Shown here piece by piece: positions 1 through 8,600 of a stretch of 10,628 nucleotides of DNA. The translations under genes and the position numbers were made by a program. The stretch spans positions 1 through 10,628 of the forward strand of contig JANKJI010256101.1 of assembly GCA_024626585.1 (NCBI GenBank). Reading direction: 5' to 3'. The DNA is from Ginkgo biloba. Its lineage: Eukaryota > Streptophyta > Ginkgoopsida > Ginkgoales > Ginkgoaceae. Under the pieces are notes generated by a model that was not told the origin of the DNA, did no database searches, and saw only the letters and a program-made list of their open reading frames with translations. The first letter of the stretch is position 1. Each line of letters opens with the position of its first letter.

Positions 1-372
1 TCCAATAGACTCTTTCTAATCCACATAGATGTGACACTCTCTTTTAAATATCCCCCACTCTTCATTTTAAGTCCATTCCTAGTTAACAAGGAATGAATTA
101 TCTCTCTCCTCATTAGATTATTTCCATTGGGATTTTCCTAACGAGTGCGTCCTTTTTCCACTTGACATCTCATGAATTCCAACAACTTGATAAGGAATGT
201 CAGGGATAAGGTCCTTCATCAACTGCTCTGAACCTAGTCTTCAAGTTTGTGTGCTTTAAAATATCAACTAAAAATATCATCAATAAAAACAAACCAAACC
301 TCCATAATCCCAAAATTCTACAAACTTATTCATCCATCAAAACTTTAACAAAACTTACACTCCCACAAGTGT

Positions 373-392
373 TGCAGGGATGCTCCTGCATC
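373..392. repeat. Short inverted repeat with two alternative stems
   Basis: TGCAGG at 373-378 pairs with CCTGCA at 385-390 around a 6-base loop. An overlapping alternative stem pairs GATGC at 379-383 with GCATC at 388-392 around a 4-base loop. It stands out as a GC-rich patch in AT-rich DNA. No U-tract or adjacent gene gives it a role, and it may be chance. Confidence 0.3.
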
Positions 393-986
393 ACCTTGCT
401 TGATAACTTGCTAGATTTATTTAGAGAGTATTATCTAACCATCTTGATAATAAATATAGGATATTTCTATTTATAGAATACTTACTTATGCTACATAATA
501 TAAAATCAATATTACATATAACCATACCATTTTCTTTATTATAGGCATATATGTATACCATTGAATGAGGCATAATCCCAAAATTAAGCATTATCGTTGA
601 CTCTAAACATGATGATATTTCATAGAAGTATTTATTAAACTTTAGGATAATGTTTAATTTTATGACATAATATGGAACAACAAAATAAAACTTGATTTAT
701 AACAAATTTTATATAACCTATGGTAATAACCATAAAATTATAATAAGTGTTACCTTTAAAGTGAGTAGTTATTTGTTGTTATTTTAAATGCTTTAAATAA
801 GTTGATGATTTTATGACCATAAATATATAATCTCTATGATTGAATGAATTAATACTTATTATATTTTCAAATACAACTTTGATTATTCATAGTATGAAAA
901 TTTAAAAAACATCTCATCTCTTGATATGTTTGATTTTGTATATAAGATTATAATTGTGCAAATTATTTTCTATGGTTTTGTACTAG

Positions 987-1004
987 TATATATGTGTGTG
1001 TGTA
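987..1004. repeat. Short TA/TG dinucleotide microsatellite
   Basis: An 18-base run of alternating purine and pyrimidine, a few TA units followed by about five TG units. It is an ordinary simple repeat, with a CAT trinucleotide run shortly after it (about 1029-1037). Confidence 0.6.
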
Positions 1005-1240
1005 TTGTAGGTAATTATGAGTAGTCACATCATCATCATATAACACTTCATATATTCTTAACACCCTAACTACTAATTTATCCCTAACTATCATTATTAT
1101 ATATAAAGGCTTAGTAATTAGATAGATTACAAAGTCATTTCCACCATTTTTAACAACTTTATATATCCTTTCTTATTATTCTTGTGCTTCAAAATACCTT
1201 ACCAAGTGTTCTCAATGAGCTAATAAAGGGCATAAGTAAT

Positions 1241-1764
1241 TAATAGGATGTTGTATACTTGATCCTAGAAGGCCATTTGATCATAATAGGGCCCCTATAC
1301 ATTAGAGGGGGGGTTATGTAGTATTTAGATTATAGTGGTGGCTATGATGTAAAACTTTATTTTTAAGGATGTTCTTGATCTTATCTTACATATTTAGGAG
1401 TTTTTACTTTACTTAATTTGTATCCTATATGGTACCTACATGCACCATTTATAACTTTAGAGGTCTCCTTTCATGGTTAAATGTCCTAAATTAAATCAAT
1501 GGTTACATGATCATCTCTATAGATTAGAATTCTTAACAATGGACCATGATTAATATATTTAGGAGTACGTTAGCCTATGTATTGGGACACTTTAGTTCCT
1601 TCCTTTTTTATATTCTTCTCTCAAGTTTGTGAGATAATTTCATTAATGAATTATTCCTTTCTCTATCTAATATCCTTATCTTCTTGAGATCCTAAAGATT
1701 CTTTGTGTATACAATATTAGAATCCTTTGAGAATATAGGATGCCTTCTTTTTAGGGTTTTTTTA
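1241..1764 (+). repeat. 5' LTR of the gypsy element
   Basis: The left boundary is approximate and was set by comparison with the 3' copy. The block 1334-1379 matches 4343-4387 at about 37 of 46 positions, and further matches occur around the ATTAGAG motif (about 1302) and the GACAC..AGTTCC motif (about 1586-1599 against 4478-4489). The right boundary is set by the primer-binding-site remnant at 1767. The length is about 520 bases. The expected terminal TG and CA are not cleanly preserved at either end. The stretch of about 1430-1580 is largely absent from the other copy. Confidence 0.65.
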
Positions 1765-1766
1765 TA

Positions 1767-1778
1767 TGAAATCAAACT
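1767..1778 (+). other. Decayed primer-binding site, probably initiator-tRNA-Met type
   Basis: TGAAATCAAACT lies directly inside the 5' LTR and resembles the common plant primer-binding site TGGTATCAGAGC, with about three substitutions and one missing base. Two of the differences are G to A. The position relative to the LTR is as expected. The following CTTGACCACAGAAGG also has the look of an element leader. The identity rests on position and partial match only. Confidence 0.5.
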
Positions 1779-2768
1779 TGACCACAGAAGGTAAAATTTC
1801 TTATAACAAAAAAATACTTTATTTCAGATATTTTTAGGTGATTTTGACATTGGCATTAAAATCAAGAAAACTCTATTCGACTATATTTGAGGCTTTTCAC
1901 ATTTTTTTAACATTTTTACCAAAATAAAAAATTAATAAAAAGGTTAAAAATGATCATGAGTTAAAGTTTGAAGCTATAAAAATACCAACATAGAAATTGA
2001 GACAAAAGTCAACTCTTAAGTTTAGGTTGAAAGTCATCCAGTAAATATATTTTATTATGATGATCACTTTTGTATGATAGAATATTTTTTTTTCTACTTG
2101 TTTTAAGAGATAAAACCAATTTTAAAGGAACAAAAATTAACATTGAGTGCTTTGGAGAACACACACTTCCACCATACTCAAGCTTCCATCCTTGAAAATA
2201 ACCTCCATGACATATCATTAAGTATCAAAATAGGTTTAATACCTTGATTATTGAGATGCTTTCTATAATATTTGGTTCATTTACTTTACTTATATACATT
2301 AGATGATATTGTGGATAAGGCGAGACTAAATTAAGATTGGCTTGGTACTAGAAGAGAATTTATTACTAAGAGGAGGATGATATATACAATCTTATTATAC
2401 TCTTACCAAAATGAATTAATAATAGAGTTTAATAATAAGGAGAATACTAATCCTTTATAGTAGAGAGTATAGAGTTTAAAGTGAATAGGTATGAGTCTAT
2501 GGTTACAACATGATTAGAAGATCCAAATTACCTATATAGATTAACATATGAATCCTCTATTGCATATAACGCTATCATAGAGTAGAGACCACAATAATAA
2601 ATTATCTTATTGACTTAGTAAAACTAGTTTTTTCTTTAATAAATTCAATAATTTTAAGCTATAATATACATTATGGTAGTCTAGCCTCTTCAATAAATGA
2701 ATACAATTGGTGTTGTAACCTATTTACAAAGGTATATAGTAATCATAGTAGACATAAATCTAGAGACT
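1779..2768 (+). other. Leader and possible 5' gag region of the gypsy element
   Basis: This stretch between the primer-binding-site remnant and the recognisable gag core is AT-rich and full of stops in all forward frames. It probably holds the untranslated leader and a badly decayed gag N-terminus. The minus-strand open frame at 2009-2218 has no recognisable content and is taken as chance. I see nothing else here that can be named. Confidence 0.4.
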
Positions 2769-3395
2769 AAACTATAAGGTGAAACTATTAATGTGGTAAA
2801 ACTAGATGAATACATCCAAGATTTGGAGGTGCACTATGGCACCCAAGGATATAATAATCCATAGAATATTAACTTTTCCAAACTAAGAATGGTAAAGAAT
2901 GCATTATCTTGGTGGAAACATTGTAATAACTAGATAAGTAACCCATGGGTCATCACATTAGAGAAATTTAAGACTTTGTTGATAAGTAATATCTACCCCC
3001 TAAGGTACATGAAAAAACTCTATAATAAATGGAAAATATTGAAGAAAGAGAAGTACTAAATAATTAAATAATGTATTGATACATTCCATAACATAGAAAT
3101 GTATTTTAACATCCAAGAGGTTAAAGATGAAATGGTTTTACAATTTATTAGATGAGTTTATACCACTATTCAGTATGATATTGATCTATATAAGATCTAA
3201 ATCTTATATAATGATTATAACTTTATACTCAAAGTAGAGCCAAGTAGTAGACTCAAGCACACACTAAAGGATAACTCTAAAAAAGAGGACATACAAGTTC
3301 TTAGTAATAACACCTAATTAAAATGGCTGGATAGAAATGATCCCAAATCCTTTTGTAGTCATTATAAAGTCAATATATATACTAATGAAAATTAT
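2769..3395 (+). pseudogene. Ty3/gypsy gag pseudogene (capsid-like domain plus zinc knuckle)
   Basis: Reading the phase that starts at 2769 gives a continuous translation of about 209 codons typical of the plant Retrotrans_gag family, which forms the particle shell and binds the element RNA. Recognisable parts in order are a LDEYIQDLEVHYGTQGY segment (2802-2852), an ALSWWKH segment (2901-2921), a tryptophan-anchored EKFKTLL..IYPLRYM stretch (2961-3011), and a LYNKW..LKK segment followed by a TFHNIEMYF segment. The frame ends in a 14-residue knuckle at 3354-3395 with the CX2CX4HX4C spacing, but the last three ligands are tyrosine. Eight in-frame stops occur (at 2775, 2862, 2931, 3057, 3069, 3153, 3198 and 3315), yet no frameshift is needed. 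Six are TAA or TAG, compatible with CAA or CAG ancestors, although the family alignment does not clearly support Gln at 3069. The TGA at 3153 is ambiguous. The gene cannot make protein. Confidence 0.75.
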
Positions 3396-4230
3396 TATAG
3401 AGAGAAAAGGAAATCTTATGATACTTCATGTCCATAAAGAATTCCCAAAAGAAGAGATTCAACCAGAACTTATTATAATTAAAAATGAGATAGATTCCAT
3501 GTTAAAATTCATCATGAATAAGGACCACCTAAGGGTTTAGTAAAAAAAAAAGGAGTTGTTCCATACAAATATCTAAGCTAAGAGATAGGCACTACCATCT
3601 TTTTTTGACATATGTATCCAAGAGAAGTCAATTTTATAATCCATATTTTGAATGTTATGAGATTTAGGGGATGAATGAGGCATATGATTCCATAGTATTC
3701 GAGTAGCACAATCTAAAATTTATAATCACATCAACTTTAATTATGAGGCACTATATGATGTATCTTCCATTGATTATTAAAGTGCAATATTTAAAATACC
3801 ATACTTGTATTATTGAGATGTGATCTTATATCAAATAAGTAACTACTAAAAGGTGGAAAAAGGAAGATAGAATTATATCATAAAGTCAACACCATTCTAA
3901 AGCACTATACCCTATCATACAAATCAAAGAACCACAAGATTTATTTGTTTATAGGTGGGATAAAGGAGTCGGTTGTTAAAATTAAGTAACTAATAAAGAA
4001 ACCTTATGGGAGAGAGATACTTCTAGATTCAATAAAGTAAGAAAAGTATATACCTCCATTTGAAAAAAAGGATGGAAGAACCTTTAAACTTAAGGAAAAA
4101 GGAGATGAGATATTTTTTTCAACAACAATTACTAGAATAGAGATCAAGACAATACTAAGACCAACAGTGTAACTTAGAAAGGAGATACATGAAATTCAAT
4201 ATATTTTTCCCTAAAGAGGAATTGATAAGT
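3396..4230 (+). pseudogene. Unassigned polyprotein remnant of the gypsy element
   Basis: Downstream of the knuckle the forward frames stay partly open, for example to 3540 in the frame that includes 3337-3540 (67 codons from its ATG), and again from about 3900 to 4130 in segments rich in Lys, Ile and Glu. The sequence continues to the polypurine tract, so it occupies the place where protease, reverse transcriptase and integrase should be. I could not recognise the DTG/DSG protease motif, the YxDD motif or integrase residues. The segment just before the polypurine tract (about 4201-4235) reads as FPKEELISK, plausibly the polyprotein C-terminus. Most of pol is apparently missing. Confidence 0.4.
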
Positions 4231-4249
4231 AAAGTAGGGGCTTAAGGAA
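4231..4249 (+). other. Polypurine tract of the gypsy element
   Basis: The purine-rich AAAGTAGGGG followed by AAGGAA lies immediately before the 3' LTR and fits the primer for plus-strand DNA synthesis. A pyrimidine pair in the middle suggests decay of a longer purine run. The call rests on composition and position. Confidence 0.5.
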
Positions 4250-4250
4250 T

Positions 4251-4490
4251 TAGTAATATATCCTACACTTGAGCTTACAAAGGATTATAATCCTAAGAGG
4301 GTTTAACACATTAGAGATAAGGCCATATGGACTTTATAAATTAGTGGGGCTATGACCTAAAGGTTTATTTATAAGGATCATATTGATATTATCCTTATCT
4401 CATATTATCTTATACACTTTAAAGCTTTTACTTAACTAAGATTTTCTCCTTGTCTTATGTGTTAGGAGACACTAGTTCCATCATTATTAT
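4251..4490 (+). repeat. 3' LTR of the gypsy element, truncated by the LINE
   Basis: It begins TAGTAATATATCC, which looks like a mutated TGTAATATCC-type LTR start, directly after the polypurine tract. It aligns with the 5' LTR from about 1241 to about 1608, with a net deficit of about 130 bases in this copy that falls near 5'-LTR positions 1430-1580. Homology stops at the T run that marks the LINE tail. The rest of the LTR (matching about 1610-1764) is not in the window. Confidence 0.65.
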
Positions 4491-4491
4491 A

Positions 4492-4507
4492 TTTTTTTTT
4501 TTTTTTT
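4492..4507 (-). other. Poly(A) tail of the LINE (16 T on the + strand)
   Basis: An uninterrupted run of 16 T, equal to 16 A on the element strand, ends the LINE exactly where LTR homology resumes. It marks the insertion junction. The target-site duplication should include bases just left of it (about 4474-4491), with a matching copy beyond the right edge of the window. Confidence 0.85.
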
Positions 4508-4770
4508 GGGTAAAAAGGGTTTCATTAATCAGAAATAATTTACATAAAATAAAAATGCCAAATGGTCGATTATATTGCACCAAAAATAAATAGTATTGAA
4601 TCCCACCAAGGCCTAAACTAAAACCAAGAGAGATGCTTCACCTGGCACTTAACATGAACTATATAATAAAGCCCTAAAGGAAAATTGGTAAGAAGATAAG
4701 ATGATGAGCAACATTCTACTTATAGCCTACCTGAGATGAGGGTGATATAAATAGAACACAGTCACCCCTT
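4508..4770 (-). other. LINE 3' untranslated region
   Basis: Between the stop of the last open stretch (4771) and the poly(A) tail there is no coding-like frame on the element strand. In L1-clade elements this region is bound by the reverse transcriptase during insertion. No conserved structure was identified by eye. Confidence 0.5.
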
Positions 4771-5700
4771 CTATACCTTGAGATGAATCTCCTTATCCCT
4801 TCCTTCTATCTCAAGTTGTCTTCTTATAGGATCAAAATACAATTGGAATAAGGACCTAGAGTGCTCCCAACACTTACTAAACCAAATATATCTAATTAGC
4901 CAAAAATCCATGAGCTCTAATTTAAGGATAATGGAAACCTCTTCATGCTGATTAGGATCCCTATCCCATTGGATCTCTATCTCTATGATAATTTCACCTT
5001 TATGTACTTCCAACCTTGCTTCTAGAAACATCATCCAGAGGCTATGATTTACCACTGCATAAGGCATCTCCACTAGATCAAACTTTCCCTTCTTATTTCG
5101 TGAACCCTGCTTAACCATAACATCATCCTAAACATTCAAATTTCTTTTAAGATTGCCTATTTCCCAATTCTAATAAAGGGACAACATATATTTTATTCTT
5201 TAATAATGGGATCCAATCTTAGTTTATTGCTCCTTCCCCTATTCTGAATCAGACCAATGATTAATTAAGAGTCACTAAGATTTTAACATTCCATACATTT
5301 CTCTTTATAAAAAATGTCAATCCCCTTCTAAGAGATTTCCCTTCTTCCACATTATTTTTTGAAGTTCCCAAAATTTCCCAAAAATCCACTCTATGGGTCT
5401 GATTTGGAAACACCAGTAGGCATCCCAATCAATCTTGGCCTAGATTTTTCCTTAATGCCTCATTAAAGAATAATAAAATTTGACCCTATCTTAACTAAAT
5501 AAAAAAATGTACCTGCGTAGGATTTCCTTCCTTTTACTCCCTTTCTAATGTCATATTCTTAGAGAAACCAATTCCCCATGAAGTATAATACATCTTATCC
5601 TCTGGTCCTAAGTATTTCTCCTCCTTGAGTTTTAAATATTGGATATAATCCACCTCTAAACATCTCACTGCAAGTATCACCCTATTCATAGAAGGTTTTC
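4771..5700 (-). pseudogene. Unassigned C-terminal region of LINE ORF2, with a 115-codon open stretch
   Basis: Downstream of the zf-RVT region the element strand continues for about 0.9 kb before the 3' UTR. Its most intact part is an open frame from 5118 to 4771 (115 codons from an ATG) that ends in a stop and extends upstream of that ATG in the same frame with a few stops, so the ATG is probably internal. The translation is acidic and basic mixed, with several Trp residues (for example NHSLWMMF and DFWLIRYIWF). I do not recognise a family. Some plant LINEs carry an RNase H domain at this position, but I could not find its catalytic D-E-D-D pattern. It may be an ORF2 tail or lineage-specific 3' sequence. 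Confidence 0.4.
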
Positions 5701-6770
5701 TATTATTAAATATATACTTATTTCTTTCTATCGAGATAGTCCATAGGGAAAACTTTGAAAATACTTTATAAAGATGAATCTAATGGAAACGTTTTGGTTT
5801 TGTCTTCTATTTAACTTTAATTACCTTATTCAAATTGTCCAACACATCTAAATTATGAACATTATAAAGGCCTTATCCCTTTGGGCATCTAACAGAATTC
5901 AGGACTTCCTTGCTAGACTTACACTCTAAGAAAATATGGTTTGTTGACTCCTCCCAATTCTTATAAGAACACTTATTGAAGGACCATGAAAGCATTTTCA
6001 TTCGATAATATTTATAGTAAGTATAACTTTACAAAGAACCAACCACACAAAAATATTCACCTTAGGAAGAATAGGAGAACTCCACTGGGTTGACCATTTA
6101 TTCTAAAAAAACCTACCTCTCTGACTGGCCAGAATCCCATAACCCCCTTTCACTGTATAAGATATTTGACTTTGAACTCCAACCCACCCTAATATATCCT
6201 CTTCATTACATAGAAAGGGTTCCTTCATTTACAAATTGTTTTGTAGCAAGATAAACTCACTACTAAGCTCTTTTGGAAGCTCTAGCCACTCCAACTTTTT
6301 CTAAGAATATTAAAAATGACTACCTTTGGGGATCTCAACTTCATTTCTCTTGATGAAATCCACCATTCACCATAGTCCTCTTATCAGGAACCATTCTCTC
6401 AATGCTTCCATCCTCAAATCCTTATGTAACAAATTTCAAAAGAGAAAGTGTAATTAAATAAATAAATACTCCTACCATCCCTTGGAAGCCAAGATATATG
6501 GGCTTGGATTAGAGGCAAACCCTAGACAATATTCTTCCATAGCACATAACCCAAACTATCAAGATGATAATTCCAAAGGAAGGAGATCCTCGAGACTCCT
6601 CCACAATATTTATGAATAAATATGTCTTTCCATAGGGCCTACGATCCTATCCCAAGTCTCCAAGATTGTGTTTCCCCTAATTTCTCAGCCAAGTATTCTA
6701 TCTGATGGATACCTAACCATCCTTATTTATTATCTTTAAAAATAGTATCCTAATTAACTAAATAAAATCT
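5700..6770 (-). pseudogene. LINE ORF2 region after the RT, including zf-RVT type segment
   Basis: This is the part of ORF2 that follows the reverse transcriptase in plant L1 elements. From right to left it reads a GWLGI..LAEKLG segment just after the RT (about 6660-6730), an LWK..HKYCGG segment (about 6575-6640) and a GLPLIQAHISW segment (about 6480-6520). Then comes the hallmark PKVNIFVW at 6043-6066 and an NHIFLECKSSKEV segment at 5902-5941, which match the order of the zf-RVT (RVT zinc-binding) family. An LWTISIERNKYIFNN stretch (about 5702-5746) resembles the W..ERN..IF block that closes many plant LINE ORF2 proteins. Frame changes and stops separate these blocks. The first cysteine-bearing half of the finger is badly degraded. 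Confidence 0.72.
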
Positions 6771-8000
6771 CTATTTCTCTTTGTCTCCCTTCCATAAGAA
6801 GGTTTGCATAACCTTCTCAATGTCATTCAAGATACCTTTTAGATCCGTAATGAAGGAATATAGAAAGATTGGAAATGAGGCTAGAATAGACTTGATTAAA
6901 GTAACCTTTCCTACTAATGTAATCCATCCTAAGGACCATCCTTTAATTTTCTTATAAAATTTACTCAAGAGAGGATCCCAATATTTTCCTTTCAAAGGAT
7001 TTAGAGATAAAGGATCCCCCAAGTATTTAGTTAGGGAATCAAAGGTGTCTCTTCGGAACCCTAACAACCTTTAGATTTTATTATGTAACCTCATCGATCC
7101 ATTCATTAGGAAAATAAATATTTTCCCCTTGTTGATTGTACCTCTTAAATCCTTCAAAAATATATTTAGAGCCTCCTTAAATGCATGAGCATTTTCTAAG
7201 GAATCCTTACCCAACATAAGAAAATCATACATATATTGAACATGTGATATTGGTTTGCAATTTAAGGTTACCTTCACTCCAACTAGGGATCCCAAATCTA
7301 CTTTTATTTTCAATAATCTACCCAAGCATTCAACAACTAGGATGAACAAATTTGGTGATAGATGACAACCTGCCTGATACCACGAGTACCTCTAAAATAT
7401 CCAACTTGGCTCCCATTCACCAAAACTGAGGAGGGATTAGAGATATAACCTTCTGCCCAATTTATCCACTCCTTATATAAAACCCAATCACTCAATAAAT
7501 TTGAGTAGGAAATTTCTATATAAAAAATCGCAGGCATTAGCCATACCCAACTTTATCAATATTATATTGTCTCTTTAGAGCTTTTGTCGAGTGAAAGGCT
7601 TCCTGAGTGAACACCACATTATCAGCTATTAGTTTCCCTTGAATGAAACCCCATTATTCCTCTAATATCATATTTGATAAAATATTCTTCATTTTGTTTA
7701 CCATTAGTTTTAAAATGATCTTATAATATATAATTCATAATGAGATAGGTATAAATCTATCAAATGCACTTGGGTTTTTGTCTTTAGGGATTAATACTAT
7801 GAAAGTATTATTCAATCACCCTAACATCCTCCCTAAAATTCTTGACTCCTCAAAATACCTTATCAAATTATTTTGTATAATCATCTAGGTGTATGTATAG
7901 AAATTTTCTTGAAATCCATCCAGCCCAGGGGCCTTGTCATCCTTCATACTAAAGATTGCATCCTCCAACTCCTCTAAATAAATTGACTTTATCAAAACTT
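6771..8000 (-). pseudogene. LINE ORF2 reverse transcriptase domain (inactivated)
   Basis: The reverse transcriptase would copy LINE RNA at the nicked target. It opens with DDKAPGLDGF (7912-7941), followed by a FIVLIPKDKNPSAFDRF block and a GFIQGKLIADNVV block, all typical of non-LTR RTs. Palm motif A reads LGMANACD (7527-7550), where LDMANAFD is usual, so the first catalytic Asp is Gly. The RGIRQ motif follows, and then one G seems to be lost within 7368-7371, shifting the frame before a CHLSPNLFIL block. The active-site box reads YMYD (7224-7235) in place of Y/F-A-D-D, so one Asp is missing. The thumb side (7067-6771) is well kept, with TKYLGDPLS and the FLWKGDKEK end, and joins the previous frame through a single TAA at 7071. 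Confidence 0.87.
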
Positions 8001-8600
8001 TATTTTCTTCCTCATGAAAACAATTGGGATTACTTATAGAATATCTTCTTAGGCCCCAAGCCTATCCACATGTTCTTTTGATAGTAAGGAAAAAAAATAC
8101 CTGACTCATCCCTCACCTCCACTTGGCAACTCAAACACTCACCACCTTCCTTCTTGAATTTTCAAATAAAGTTTTAATGCAACCTATGGATCACATCTTT
8201 ATGGAAAAAGTAGAGTTTTTATCCCCTATGACTATCCACAACATCCCAAATTTGAGTCTCTAAGTCTCCTCCTCTTATTTGAGAAATATATCCAAAACCC
8301 TTATCACTTTAATTTATCTATCCACTAAATTCAAGGAGAGCCCTTCTCTATTAATCTCCTTTTAAATACCAGCAAGCTTAGACTCTACCACCCTCTTACT
8401 TTCATTCTTGATTTCTATAAGCTTGAAATTCTAATATTTAACCTTTTATTTCGAATAGCCCAATCTCTTAGTAAGCTTAAACATCTCAGATCCAAACCTA
8501 GGTTCCCCTTCCCTCCACCATCTATTAACATTCCTTTGAAAATATTCCTCCTAGATCAATAGGGGGTTGAACTTATACAAACATTTCTTTGGTTTCAACA
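8000..8600 (-). pseudogene. LINE ORF2 linker between endonuclease and RT
   Basis: This stretch continues ORF2 with coding-like residues but many stops. It includes RWWREGEPRFG (about 8510-8545) and, further on, a VIGDKNSTF block (about 8210-8240) that matches the usual WL..GD.NT.FFH position before plant LINE RTs. At least one frame change occurs between this block and the RT opening. No catalytic function is assigned to this part. Confidence 0.6.

Larger units (their letters stand above)
1..1240. other. AT-rich intergenic DNA, no gene recognised
   Basis: No reading frame here resembles a known protein, and the longest ATG-initiated frame (249-476, + strand, 75 codons) has a low-complexity, Leu/Ile/Thr/Asn-rich translation with no domain I recognise. 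Positions 1-480 are somewhat richer in C and G than 480-1240, which is strongly AT-rich. The left part could be an unrelated older repeat, but I found no terminal repeats or coding remnant to name it. No tRNA or rRNA signature is seen. Confidence 0.6.
1241..4490 (+). mobile_element. Degenerate Ty3/gypsy LTR retrotransposon, interrupted in its 3' LTR
   Basis: Two related direct repeats, one complete (about 1241-1764) and one cut short (about 4251-4490), flank an interior with a primer-binding-site remnant just inside the first repeat, a gag pseudogene and a purine-rich tract just before the second repeat. This order is that of an LTR retrotransposon, and the gag domain with its CCHC-type knuckle places it in the plant Ty3/gypsy superfamily. 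The interior is only about 2.5 kb and shows no reverse transcriptase, RNase H or integrase, so it is either internally deleted or descended from a non-autonomous form. The two LTRs are well diverged (about 80% identity in the best block), so the insertion is old. The remainder of the 3' LTR should lie beyond the LINE, outside the window. Confidence 0.75.

Noticed and set aside
249-476. 75-codon open frame on the + strand as a small gene
   Set aside because: Low-complexity Leu/Ile/Thr/Asn-rich translation, no recognised domain or promoter context, in AT-poor-in-information sequence. It is taken as chance.
1290-1312. GGGCCCC and G7 run as a regulatory site
   Set aside because: It is an isolated GC patch within the 5' LTR with no counterpart in the 3' LTR, so no function can be supported.
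2009-2218. 69-codon minus-strand open frame as a gene
   Set aside because: It lies antisense in the gypsy leader region and its translation resembles nothing known.
3337-3540. 67-codon + strand open frame as an independent gene
   Set aside because: It overlaps the gag knuckle in another frame and lies inside the gypsy interior. It is better read as part of the polyprotein remnant or as chance.
4771-5700. RNase H domain at the LINE C-terminus
   Set aside because: Some plant LINEs carry one here and a weak similarity near 5320-5400 was considered, but no D-E-D-D pattern could be aligned, and the best-kept frame does not fit.
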